A stretch of 64,000 nucleotides of DNA. It comes from REEB52 sp964626905. Lineage in GTDB: Bacteria; Chlamydiota; Chlamydiia; Chlamydiales; SM23-39. A model generated the notes under the pieces. It was not told the origin of the DNA. It saw nothing but the letters and a program-made list of their open reading frames with translations, and made no database searches. The stretch covers positions 120,768-184,767 of the forward strand of contig CAZVHA010000004.1 in the NCBI GenBank assembly GCA_964626905.1. Direction: 5' to 3'. Of this stretch, positions 1 through 7,768 are shown one piece after another (position 1 is the stretch's first letter; the number at the start of each line of letters is the position of its first letter). Made by a program: the position numbers and the translations under genes.

Positions 1-2
1 AG

Positions 3-1094
3 TCAGACAAATTGCGCGTGGTCCATGTCATGCATAGGTTACATCATTTGCCTAATGGTGATTCGTTTCCTCAAATAGATGTGTTTTTCATTCCGTGTTC
101 TTACGATGGCGTGATTCAAAATATGGAGCCGCATAAATGTGACGAGTTAAAATTCTATCCTCTCAACGATCTCCCCTGTACAATTGAGCCATTCATTAAG
201 CAAGCACTTCTCTGCATTCAGACAAATCAATTTTATTCAGAGATTGGGTGGCCAGAGAATCGGCCACTCCAAGCAAAGTCAGAATGTATCGCAGAAGCTT
301 TGTCTCCTCAGATCTACGAGGTGACAGCGCGAACTTATGATCAATATCGAAATGCGGATACTGGTCTCGTCGATGGGATAGAACGTCATTTACAGGCGAG
401 CAAGAACGGAAAATATCTGGATATTGGTTGCGGATCTGGGAATTATACATTGGCTCTTCTTCATCGGGGAATAAATATTGAGGGAGTTGATCTTTCTCAT
501 TCCATGTTAGCACAGGCATCTGCTAAGGCTCCTAGCCAACGTTGGTCACAAGGAGATATGAACTCTCTTCCTTTTGACTCATGTATGTTTGATGGTGCAA
601 TTACGATGAACACTCTGCACTATGTTCGAAATAGCTTAGTGTCCGTATTTCAAGAAATAAGAAGGATTCTGAAACCCGGAGCCAGGTTGGTAATTTACGT
701 CATTGCCTTAGAACAATGTCTACAATTTTGGTTGGGTCATTATTTCTCCTTTTTCAGAGAGATTGGACACAAAGTGCTGGCTTCAAGAGATGTGATTGTA
801 GCAGCTTTACAGGAGGCTGATTTTTTAGACCTCTCGATAGAGCCATTTTTTGTAACGGAGCATACTACGGATCTATTTACCTATGCTTGCAAATATCGCC
901 CTCATCTTTTTTTAGATCCGAAAATAAGAGCAGGAATGACTCCTTTACAGCTTCCTGAATATGAAAAAGAGGTGCAAACAGGTTGTGAGAGGCTTCAAAA
1001 AGACATCGCATCCGGAGCCATTTACCGCGTGATCGGTCAGCATGAGTCTCAGCTTGGTGAAGGGCTTTTTATTCTTGCGAGAAAGAAGAGTTAG
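3..1094 (+). CDS. NUDIX hydrolase-SAM methyltransferase fusion, 5' partial
   Basis: The frame is open through the left edge, so the N-terminus is missing. The first ~80 visible residues read as the end of a NUDIX hydrolase: a VVHVMHR strand, then a segment with EPHKCDELKFYPL and a closing YSEIGW, both typical of small NUDIX NTP pyrophosphohydrolases. The NUDIX box itself would lie upstream. The rest (from about nt 300) is a class I SAM-dependent methyltransferase: motif I LDIGCGSGNY, an acidic GVDLS after strand 2, and a later LKPGARLVIYV. It presumably methylates a small molecule; the substrate cannot be told. The two domains are in one frame with no stop, so this is a real fusion or an old read-through. 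Repeat elements follow downstream. Confidence 0.75.
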   Translation, partial: SDKLRVVHVMHRLHHLPNGDSFPQIDVFFIPCSYDGVIQNMEPHKCDELKFYPLNDLPCTIEPFIKQALLCIQTNQFYSEIGWPENRPLQAKSECIAEALSPQIYEVTARTYDQYRNADTGLVDGIERHLQASKNGKYLDIGCGSGNYTLALLHRGINIEGVDLSHSMLAQASAKAPSQRWSQGDMNSLPFDSCMFDGAITMNTLHYVRNSLVSVFQEIRRILKPGARLVIYVIALEQCLQFWLGHYFSFFREIGHKVLASRDVIVAALQEADFLDLSIEPFFVTEHTTDLFTYACKYRPHLFLDPKIRAGMTPLQLPEYEKEVQTGCERLQKDIASGAIYRVIGQHESQLGEGLFILARKKS

Positions 1095-1201
1095 AAAGTG
1101 TTTGAAAATTTAACATATTGACTCATAGCGACTAATCATTGTTCTTGTCATGCAAAGGAAAATCAATGTTCTTTCGACAACCCATTGCCTCGGCATTACT
1201 A

Positions 1202-1364
1202 ACCTGAGTTTTGGGTTTCTCCGGCAGGAGATTCAATGCTTTTCTGGAAAGATTTTTGCTCTTGGAGGCGAGGGCAAGGGTGGGCCGCCCTCCTTGCCGA
1301 GGCGAAAGAGCAAAAAGATTCCAGAAAACATTGAATATCCGACGGATAAACCCAAAACTCAGGT
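1202..1364. mobile_element. MITE-like element family A, copy 1
   Basis: A 163-bp near-palindrome. Its ends are ACCTGAGTTTTGGGTTT and the inverse complement, and the imperfect pairing runs through the whole element (arms around GGCGAGGGCAAGGGTGGGC). It is flanked by identical 5-bp direct repeats TACTA at 1197-1201 and 1365-1369, the mark of transposition. A second 163-bp copy lies in inverted orientation at 44222-44384. It has no coding capacity, so it would need a transposase from elsewhere. Confidence 0.85.
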
Positions 1365-1367
1365 TAC

Positions 1368-1625
1368 TATACTGCTCCCGCTCAAAAAGTGTGAATCTGC
1401 CAGCGTCGGACAGCCACTGAATTTGAGACCCGCCTGCACCACGCCCCAAAGACGATGCGTCTTCGGGGACCCCGACGCTAAACTTTTTAAGTTTAGCTGC
1501 AACGGCCTCACCCCAAAAACGATGCGTTTTCGGGGACCCCGGAGGGCCTTCGGCGGCGCTTCGCTTCTTCAAATATGTGGCGCCGACTTTGTCAAATTCC
1601 CAAATTTTGAACCACGTTGGGTATA
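1368..1625. mobile_element. TATA-ended MITE-like element family B, diverged long copy
   Basis: The right end (terminal inverted repeat ending GTTGGGTATA at 1625) and about 120 bp inside it match the element at 14213-14432 in reverse orientation, and partly the one at 8873-9045. The left end is diverged but keeps TATAC at 1368 and a GTCGG block at the same distance as in the other copy. It contains an internal duplication of a CCCCAAA-ACGATGCGT-CGGGGACCCC block. Together with element A it accounts for most of the gap between 1095 and 1727. The open frames here on both strands are repeat artefacts. Confidence 0.7.
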
Positions 1626-1659
1626 TATGTTTATCGATTTTATTTAATTAATTGTTTGC

Positions 1660-1690
1660 TTGACAGTGTTTATTTAGTTGAATTTTTAAT
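1660..1690 (+). promoter_or_regulatory. candidate sigma-66/70 promoter of the CPBP gene
   Basis: A perfect TTGACA at 1660-1665 is followed by a very AT-rich stretch with TTTAAT/TAATAT about 19-21 bases later, upstream of the gene starting at 1727. Spacing is longer than the optimum, so the -10 choice is uncertain. Confidence 0.4.
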
Positions 1691-1726
1691 ATATATTATA
1701 TATAGTTATTAAAAATAAATAAAATT

Positions 1727-2410
1727 ATGGATGTGAAAATGTCTTTTATAACTAATTATTTTAACTCTGCAATCTCTTATACAAAAAGCGCTCTGAGTCT
1801 TTGTGTTAAGGCAACTGCTATCACGGTAGCATCTTTGCCTTTGGAGTTTATAATAAGCAAGAAGAGCGGCTTAGGCGTACCTATTACAGCCATTGCCCGT
1901 AAGTTAGAATTTGTTGCCGTCCCTCTTCGGGCTAGTACTGATTTGATCCAGAAAATTATGGGGTATGTAGTTCCTTCAACGTATTATACTTCTAACCATC
2001 CATTTCCCGGCGCTACTAGTGAAGAGTGTTATCCTACTCGCTTTTCCCCTCCCCAATACAAGTGTAAATTATTTAATTCGCTATTTCTGGCAGGAATCCC
2101 TGAAGAACTTTTAACGCGCGGGCTTTTGCAAAGAAAAATACTTCCTTGGGTTGCTCATCAGCTCCCTGGTACTTTAGCAAATGTGCTGAATCATAGAATT
2201 ACGAGGATTGCCCTCACAAGTCTAATATTTGCTGCGGGACATGGCTACGATGATGTTTCGTCTCTATTTGTTGCGGGAGTTGTTTATGGAACAGTGGCGG
2301 AGGTGAGCCAGAGCTTGAAAATCCCTATTCTAGCTCATACTATGAATAATGCATTTGTCCTGCTCCTGTATGCAGAAGCAGACGAAAATCGGACTTGGGA
2401 AATCTCTTAA
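1727..2410 (+). CDS. CPBP-family intramembrane metalloprotease (Abi/CAAX-like)
   Basis: A 227-residue membrane protein carrying the CPBP (PF02517) signature residues in order: EELLTRG (the E-E-x3-R motif, ~residue 128), FAAGH (F-x3-H, ~residue 170), and HTMNN (H-x3-N, ~residue 205). These are the metal-binding and catalytic residues of the Rce1/Abi family of intramembrane proteases. Family members cleave prenylated or peptide substrates in the membrane, or act in bacteriocin immunity; the role here is unknown. An in-frame ATG at 1739 is an alternative start and no strong ribosome-binding site separates them. It stands alone between repeat elements, which suggests accessory DNA. Confidence 0.75.
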   Translation: MDVKMSFITNYFNSAISYTKSALSLCVKATAITVASLPLEFIISKKSGLGVPITAIARKLEFVAVPLRASTDLIQKIMGYVVPSTYYTSNHPFPGATSEECYPTRFSPPQYKCKLFNSLFLAGIPEELLTRGLLQRKILPWVAHQLPGTLANVLNHRITRIALTSLIFAAGHGYDDVSSLFVAGVVYGTVAEVSQSLKIPILAHTMNNAFVLLLYAEADENRTWEIS

Positions 2411-2486
2411 CCGATAACTACGCTCTGACCCCCGTCCTTCCTGCTCTGTGGTTTATTTATGCAACAAAGCCCCCAAAAGTGAGATT

Positions 2487-2582
2487 TTAGTCCGCCAATA
2501 ATTCACTGGCCAAATCTTTTGCCAACTTCGCGTCGATTGCAAGGCCTTGTTTCAGAATACTTTTCATCCCTCATCCCAACTC
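2487..2582 (-). pseudogene. 3' fragment of yqeY (GatB/YqeY-domain gene)
   Basis: On the minus strand this 96-bp stretch encodes 26 residues ending ASELLAD plus stop. They match the C-terminus of the intact yqeY at 5002-5439 with only a few substitutions (KSILKQG versus KNIMKQG; AKDLASE versus ARDLASE). Nothing of the rest of the gene is present upstream. It is therefore a partial duplication or recombination scar; the intact copy lies 2.5 kb away in the same orientation. Confidence 0.8.
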
Positions 2583-2768
2583 AAATTTTGGATGTGATTA
2601 ATGCGATGAAAAAATAAATTTAAGACTTCGCTATTAGACATGGGTGCCTCTTGAAGAGAATTTTTTTGAGAAAATTATAGCTGAAAGCGGCAAAGCTCTT
2701 CCAGTCAAAAGTTCTGAATGCGTCCAGCCGCCCCCATATTTCCATGTACAAACGAAAGTGGTAAAAAC

Positions 2769-2957
2769 TATACCTCGGCTTTGCAACTTTTTAGGGCCGA
2801 AGGCCTCGAGATATTTGTTCTCGGGGGAGTTATTTAAGGCGGGGAGGGGTTAAAAACCCCTTCCCGTTTTAAATAATCTCCCAGTTCGGCCTTAGCCGAA
2901 CGTCCGGGGACAAATAGACGAGGCAGGCGGCCCTAAAAAGTTGCAAAGTCGAGTATA
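2769..2957. mobile_element. TATA-ended MITE-like element family C
   Basis: A 189-bp element with ~30-bp terminal inverted repeats: TATACCTCGGCTTTGCAACT at the left, and the inverse complement with one or two mismatches at the right (ending AGTCGAGTATA). Inside are further inverted blocks around AACCCCTTCCCG. The TATACC end resembles family B, but the internal sequence is different. The rest of the 2411-3068 gap holds only the yqeY fragment and nothing else I recognise. Confidence 0.7.
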
Positions 2958-3068
2958 CCGCAGAAAATACGGTAGTCTTCAATATTCACCAAATCTAACG
3001 GCGCGTCGTATATACGAAAATAGGGCTTCCCTGGTACACTGGGCCCCCATTTATTTTTATGAGGTTTT

Positions 3069-3704
3069 ATGAATTCAATTAATCCCTGTTTATTAGGCGA
3101 AAAAGGCTTTGCCCCCACCCTGGTTCATTTCAAAAGATGTGACCAAAAATGCCTGTCTTTATTTTTAAGACGCAACCCCTGGAAATTGAGCGCATCCAAT
3201 GGCAGCCAGAAAATTTTTAGATTTTGTGTCATTTGCGGAGACGATCGTTTTAAAGAAGCTTGGAAACAACCTCTGGGCCACCTGTGGGGATCTCCTCCCT
3301 CTTTTTGTCAAAAGCCTAAATGCTTCAGCCAAATCGGATATATACCGACTGCTCTCGATCCCCTTTTCTTATATCGAGGGCAAGATCACGATCTGGTCCG
3401 TGAAAAAGAGCAGTATTTGGAAGTGCCTGGCAGTGTTTGTCTTGAGGATGATGAACGGGTGTATCGAGGATCTATTGATTCTGTCCCCCCTGAATATAAA
3501 GGAGCTATTTTAAAGTTAGAAGAGTTCTCTTCTGGGATGCGCATAAGTGAGATAGATCATGTCTATTTCGAATATGAAAGGGAAAAGGGAATTTCTCCGA
3601 AGGATGTAACTGATCCTTATCTCCTTTTTTTACAGGAGTATAGAGAAAAGACTGTTCAGATTTATTCGGCTTTGGAAAAAAAAGGCAAATCGAATCAAAT
3701 TTAA
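3069..3704 (+). CDS. uncharacterised protein, possibly decayed in its first half
   Basis: ATG at 3069 has a GAGG ribosome-binding site four bases upstream. I recognise no domain in the 211 residues. From about residue 95 (PTALDPLFLYRG) to the end the composition is that of a normal soluble acidic protein. The first 90 residues look less natural, being rich in isolated Cys, Trp and Pro. An overlapping frame at 3199-3513 also gives plausible protein text. A frameshift or sequence decay in the 5' half is therefore possible. Confidence 0.45.
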   Translation: MNSINPCLLGEKGFAPTLVHFKRCDQKCLSLFLRRNPWKLSASNGSQKIFRFCVICGDDRFKEAWKQPLGHLWGSPPSFCQKPKCFSQIGYIPTALDPLFLYRGQDHDLVREKEQYLEVPGSVCLEDDERVYRGSIDSVPPEYKGAILKLEEFSSGMRISEIDHVYFEYEREKGISPKDVTDPYLLFLQEYREKTVQIYSALEKKGKSNQI

Positions 3705-3886
3705 GTTTTGTGTTCAAATTTGGCCTCTTGAATCGCGAGCGGTGGAACTTAAGTTTTTAGTCATTGTCTGAAAACAGGTGACGAGTTGGATCATACCGTT
3801 GAGCTGACTTTGGGCATCAGCAGGGTTACTTTATATGTCCGTTAGCCTAGAATCTTCTTTTGAAAATCTTCAGAAGCGGTGATTGC

Positions 3887-5005
3887 ATGTATGTAAATAA
3901 CGGACAAAAATTTTTTACCTACATTGGCTACCACGCAAACGAGTTTGCTCGCATATCTGCTCGTAGCATAGAGCGTTTAACTCGCCCAATGCCCCAAGGA
4001 GATTTGTATTGGGCAGAGGTAAGGGAGAGAGTAAAAAGAGCTGTATTAGCTATTTTTTCAATTCTACTTGCAGCAGTCTTGTTTGTTCCTGCTTTTGCCT
4101 GTTATTTTCTAGCCGCCTGTATTGGAGGAGGAAGATTTGAGCATATTAAGCCGGAATCGCGGACAACCTTTTGGCAAGAACGATCTGTAAAAGTGATGTC
4201 TCTGAATGCCTGCTTCCAAGAGCCATGGTCCCCCTTAACAGGTGGAGTAGTGCCTCCATTTGAGCCTGTGGGCGATTGCGCTAGTCGTATTGCCGCCGTG
4301 GTCAATGCCATAGCACAAGAAAATCCTGCTCTGTATATGGGCCAAGAGTTCGAAAACTTAGGTGCTCAAGATGAGTGCATTCGATTAATGCAACAAAAAG
4401 GCTTTCGTTATTTTCTTAGAGATCTTGGGTCAAATGATCCGGTAAGGAATAATTCAGGACTATTTGTTGCATCAAAAGTACCATTACAGAATGTTGAATT
4501 TGTCCCTTATCCTGCTGAAGATAGGGCCGGTCTAGCCAAATGGTCTGGGCAAGGAGCCCTTACCTTTACTATATCAATGCAGAGACGAGATCTAAGACTT
4601 GTAAATGTCCACTTAAATTACGGGGAAGGCCAAGAGAACCAGGCCGCTCGAAATCGTCAATTAACGCGCCACGTTATCCCCCTTTTGAAGAGAGGAAATT
4701 CTGCGCTATTCGGCGATCTCAATTTTGATACCGCTTCGGTAGAACGAGCTGCTTCAGGGCTTCTGGGGTTTGTAAACGCTCTAGAAGGACAGGTTACATG
4801 CACTGACGCAGGAAAACATGCTCTTCGAGGCAAGAGCCTGCATCCAAACGGCAAGCCATGTACTGATTGCGAAGAGCGCATCGACGGTCTTATTTACAAT
4901 CCTAATCAGATTCAAGTTCTTGCCTCTGAAGTCAAGCCGCTTGTATTGGGGAATCAACTTCTTTCAGACCATTACGCAACGATTGCGACTTTGCAATTAG
5001 GCTAG
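3887..5005 (+). CDS. membrane-anchored EEP-fold (endonuclease/exonuclease/phosphatase) hydrolase
   Basis: Start taken at the ATG (MYVNNGQ); a TTG nine codons earlier is in frame. Residues ~45-80 form a long hydrophobic stretch, long enough for one or two membrane passes. The remainder is an EEP-fold enzyme with all active-site motifs in order: SLNAC (Asn), GQEFE (metal-binding Glu), NVHLN (His), GDLNFD (Asp/Asn) and the C-terminal SDHYA (Asp-His). The family hydrolyses phosphodiesters or phosphomonoesters (DNases, inositol phosphatases, sphingomyelinases); the substrate is not evident. A paralogue with the same layout lies at 11233-12354. Its stop overlaps the yqeY stop by 4 bp on the other strand. 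Confidence 0.75.
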   Translation: MYVNNGQKFFTYIGYHANEFARISARSIERLTRPMPQGDLYWAEVRERVKRAVLAIFSILLAAVLFVPAFACYFLAACIGGGRFEHIKPESRTTFWQERSVKVMSLNACFQEPWSPLTGGVVPPFEPVGDCASRIAAVVNAIAQENPALYMGQEFENLGAQDECIRLMQQKGFRYFLRDLGSNDPVRNNSGLFVASKVPLQNVEFVPYPAEDRAGLAKWSGQGALTFTISMQRRDLRLVNVHLNYGEGQENQAARNRQLTRHVIPLLKRGNSALFGDLNFDTASVERAASGLLGFVNALEGQVTCTDAGKHALRGKSLHPNGKPCTDCEERIDGLIYNPNQIQVLASEVKPLVLGNQLLSDHYATIATLQLG

Positions 5006-5439
5006 TCCGCCAATAATTCACTGGCCAGATCTCTCGCCAACTTCGCATCAATCGCAAGGCCTTGTTTCATAATATTTTTCATTACAAGGCCCAACTCTTT
5101 TTTTGTCTTTGCCCCAGAACTTGCAATTGCTTGGACCACAATTTTCTTCGTCTCTTCAGGAGAAAGGGTTTTGGGGAGAAACTCTTGAACAATCGCTATT
5201 TCACCTTTCAGTCTTTCAGCTATTTCAGGGCGGTTTACAGCTTGCGCCTGCTCCAAGGCCTCTTGCAAATTCCCATAATATGTTTTGAATAGCTTGATCA
5301 CTTCCGGATCGGGCAGAGTGGCCCGCGCATCTGCTGCCAATATTTTGGATTTGAGCATCCGCAAAGTGTCCAGTCTCAGCGAGTCTCGACCCCGGATCGC
5401 CTCTTTAATACCCTCGTTGATTCGTTCAATCAGTGTCAT
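5002..5439 (-). CDS. yqeY: GatB/YqeY domain protein
   Basis: A 145-residue protein from the ATG giving MTLIERINEG, the usual YqeY start (typical length ~147). It has the canonical LRLDTLRMLKS helix, EFLPKTLSPEE linker and a C-terminal GLVMKNIMKQG. YqeY is homologous to the tRNA-binding tail of the GatB amidotransferase subunit; its exact role is not established. The reading frame continues upstream but would overlap the methyltransferase gene more, so the shorter start is chosen. It overlaps that gene by 14 bp, so the two are probably co-transcribed with the GT90 gene. Confidence 0.88.
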   Translation of the reverse strand: MTLIERINEGIKEAIRGRDSLRLDTLRMLKSKILAADARATLPDPEVIKLFKTYYGNLQEALEQAQAVNRPEIAERLKGEIAIVQEFLPKTLSPEETKKIVVQAIASSGAKTKKELGLVMKNIMKQGLAIDAKLARDLASELLAD

Positions 5440-6070
5440 AACGCCCCATTTTGACCGATTTGCAATTTCTTTGTAAAGCGACAACTAGGTATTCCTCAGG
5501 AGTATCAAATTCATGGGCAATGGAAAAATAGCGCTTTATTTTTTTACGCCACCAAGCAGCTGGTTTTACAGTGAGATGCAAAACTTCCCCAATGCTTGCG
5601 CCGCACACATCGGGCTTTAAGCAAATGCTGACGAGTCCCCCCTTTTGCATGCGAGATGCGATCGCCTCCAGGACATCATCTACTTTTCCTTCCGGGATGT
5701 GCTCCAAGACATCAAAACAGATCACCCATTCGGTAGGCTCGATAGAATCTGGTAAATTCCAAAGGCATTCCTGAAAAAAAGAGACTCCAGGATTTGGACC
5801 CACCGTGCGGAGGAAAATTTCCACGTCCATACAGTTATCGCAAAAGTCTATCAAATGCACGCGCAATCCAGCAGCTAATAGAGGGACTGCAGATCTCCCT
5901 GAACCGCATCCAAAATCAATCACACACTCGCCCTGTTTTAGTTGCTCCTTAAAAAAAGTAAGGAAGAGGGGTGTTAGACAATCCGCAGGACTTGTCTTTC
6001 CATATCCGGGGCACTTGTTCCAAAGAGAGGTATATTTTCGCTGCTCGTCGAGCGCCAGTTGGTCCATCAT
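5426..6070 (-). CDS. class I SAM-dependent methyltransferase
   Basis: About 214 residues, starting at an ATG that overlaps the stop of the upstream GT90 gene (ATGA junction). Motif I is VIDFGCGSGRS, followed by HLIDFCDN, and CFDVLEHIPEG is the usual motif for class I methyltransferases acting on small molecules or glycans. Translational coupling to a glycosyltransferase suggests the acceptor may be a sugar or lipid-linked glycan, but this is inference. A cysteine-rich VCFDVLEH region shows no zinc pattern. Confidence 0.8.
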   Translation of the reverse strand: MMDQLALDEQRKYTSLWNKCPGYGKTSPADCLTPLFLTFFKEQLKQGECVIDFGCGSGRSAVPLLAAGLRVHLIDFCDNCMDVEIFLRTVGPNPGVSFFQECLWNLPDSIEPTEWVICFDVLEHIPEGKVDDVLEAIASRMQKGGLVSICLKPDVCGASIGEVLHLTVKPAAWWRKKIKRYFSIAHEFDTPEEYLVVALQRNCKSVKMGRYDTD

Positions 6071-7356
6071 GACGCCTTCTCTAATTTGCTGTGGACCCAC
6101 TTAAGAAATTCGGCCCTCTTTCGGCACTGAATATTCACCCAGTGAGGATCTTTTTGCATTTGGCTTCTCAAACTTTTGAAATCGATCTCTTGATGCTCAG
6201 CGTATTTTGCAAAAACGAGAAATAAATAGCGGTAGCAATCCTCATACAGAAGATCGGAGGAGACAAAAGCGCGGGCATTTTCAACCATTTTCAGACACTC
6301 TTTTTCATGATTTTGCGCCCACTCCATCTTCTCAATGAGATCGCTCAGATCATTTGCAATCGGAAGATAATGTTCATACGGTTTGAGGGCGCTATAAAAC
6401 CATTGGATCTGATCTGATTCTTGCTTCAAAGTGAGCGCGTCCGAATAAAGGCGCCAGTGAAGCCCCGGATAGGTACACATGTGCCCATTGATCGCCGGTT
6501 GATACCGATAGCGCAGATGGTCCCGTTTTTCAATAAATGGAGATAGTAGCCCCTCTTTTTCCAAAAGCTTGAAGAGGGTCGGACTATCCGCAGTGTAGAA
6601 CCGGGCATCGACCCATTCGGGATTTTTTTGCGAGAGCCTACAGAGCGTCACTCTCGGAGTGATCGAAAGAGTCCCATTGTCCTTTTCGGGAATCGGAATG
6701 TCTGCTGTCCCTCCCCTCCAAAAGGCTTTTCCCTTTTTTTCCTTCCAAGGGATAAGGTCGTTAATCGACTCAACTTCCTTAGAAATATTATACCAACTCT
6801 CGGAGAGTGAAATTTGATCGGGAATCAAAACGACAAATTGGGTTAACGGCTCTCTCAATTTCGCCTGTCCGAGAATTGGCACTTGCTCTAGAGGATTTTG
6901 CATGAGATAAAAATCGGGGGCGAGGTGAGTCTCCGGAATCCCATCCATCGGCACGACGATGAAATCGATATCGGGCACTTTAACCTGGCAAAGGAGCGTC
7001 TTAAACGCCTTTTCTAGCCCCGTATCGCGCGATGCAGCGTGGTGTTTTTGAAATGTATATTTGTAGAGTTGATTATCGATCACCCTATAGTGACTGCAAA
7101 GAGAGGGGTCTTGAATTCTTTGGATGATGGTATGATATGCTTTTGCCACTTTTTCAGCGGTGATTGGAAAAGTGCTATGAAAATCGCCCTCCAGCTGCTC
7201 TGTCATCCACTTTGAAACGGGAGAGCCCATCTTCTTTAAAAATTTTTCCCTCGGGAAAAAAGTGTTATACGTCTCGCGCGGTTCCATCACCGGCTTGATG
7301 CGCCACACAAGAGCAAGGGTCAAAAGAAAAAAAACCGCGACAACAAAAATTCGCAT
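6067..7356 (-). CDS. GT90-type (CAP10/LpsA-like) glycosyltransferase 1
   Basis: Start at the ATG giving MRIFVVAV, with an AGGAG ribosome-binding site about 18 bases upstream; the longer frame adds a non-signal extension. The first 20 residues are a single hydrophobic anchor or signal. Family features: a conserved DIDFIVVPMDG segment (~130), FWRGG (212-216), and RYRYQPAINGH followed by WRLYSDALTLKQES in the C-terminal half. These match the CAP10 / GT90 family (xylosyl- and glucosyltransferases of capsules and LPS, including Neisseria LpsA). The enzyme probably decorates a surface glycan. A paralogue follows at 7725-8822. Confidence 0.75.
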   Translation of the reverse strand: MRIFVVAVFFLLTLALVWRIKPVMEPRETYNTFFPREKFLKKMGSPVSKWMTEQLEGDFHSTFPITAEKVAKAYHTIIQRIQDPSLCSHYRVIDNQLYKYTFQKHHAASRDTGLEKAFKTLLCQVKVPDIDFIVVPMDGIPETHLAPDFYLMQNPLEQVPILGQAKLREPLTQFVVLIPDQISLSESWYNISKEVESINDLIPWKEKKGKAFWRGGTADIPIPEKDNGTLSITPRVTLCRLSQKNPEWVDARFYTADSPTLFKLLEKEGLLSPFIEKRDHLRYRYQPAINGHMCTYPGLHWRLYSDALTLKQESDQIQWFYSALKPYEHYLPIANDLSDLIEKMEWAQNHEKECLKMVENARAFVSSDLLYEDCYRYLFLVFAKYAEHQEIDFKSLRSQMQKDPHWVNIQCRKRAEFLKWVHSKLEKAS

Positions 7357-7426
7357 GGAAGCATTGTAGCGTAAACTCCTTTTTTCACCTACCGGACAAT
7401 TGGCAAGCCGTGATATTCTACTCATC

Positions 7427-7768
7427 ATGGATTTGGAAGAGAAAATCATCGCCTATAAAACCTTGTGTCAACAAATCGATGCGCTCGAAAAGAAAAAAAG
7501 AGAGCTCAGCCAAGAGATTTTGGCTGAAATGCCCTCTAAAAAAATGGCTGTTGCTGGGTTTCGAGCCTACAGGTATACCCGCTTAGCCATTGCCACGCCC
7601 TTAGAACTTGCCCGCACCCTCGGCGCAACCAAAATGCAAGAACAGGTCGATCGAGAAAAAATCAAAGAGCTCTTTCTTTTGGGCCAAACGATCGAAGGTG
7701 TGCGGAATATCGATTATTTAGTTGTTAGAGCTTCGGTTGAAAGGTCTGTAGAGTCGAATAGCGAATGA
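7427..7768 (+). CDS. small uncharacterised protein with N-terminal coiled coil
   Basis: About 113 residues from the ATG giving MDLEEKI; an upstream ATG at 7418 or earlier is also in frame but lies in the region of the divergent GT90 promoter. Residues 1-35 are a charged heptad-like helix (ALEKKKRELSQEIL). The rest is a basic segment with GFRAYRYTRLAIATP. I do not recognise a family. Its 3' end runs 44 bp into the end of the convergent GT90 gene on the other strand. Confidence 0.55.
   Translation: MDLEEKIIAYKTLCQQIDALEKKKRELSQEILAEMPSKKMAVAGFRAYRYTRLAIATPLELARTLGATKMQEQVDREKIKELFLLGQTIEGVRNIDYLVVRASVERSVESNSE

Noticed and set aside
1132..1647. Long open frames on both strands between 1132 and 1647
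   Set aside because: They are produced by the GC-rich palindromic elements A and B; the same peptide text recurs at 14191-14445 and 44149-44415 where the elements recur.
2644..3118. Small frames in the 2.6-3.1 kb gap
   Set aside because: They run into or through element C and show no protein-like composition.
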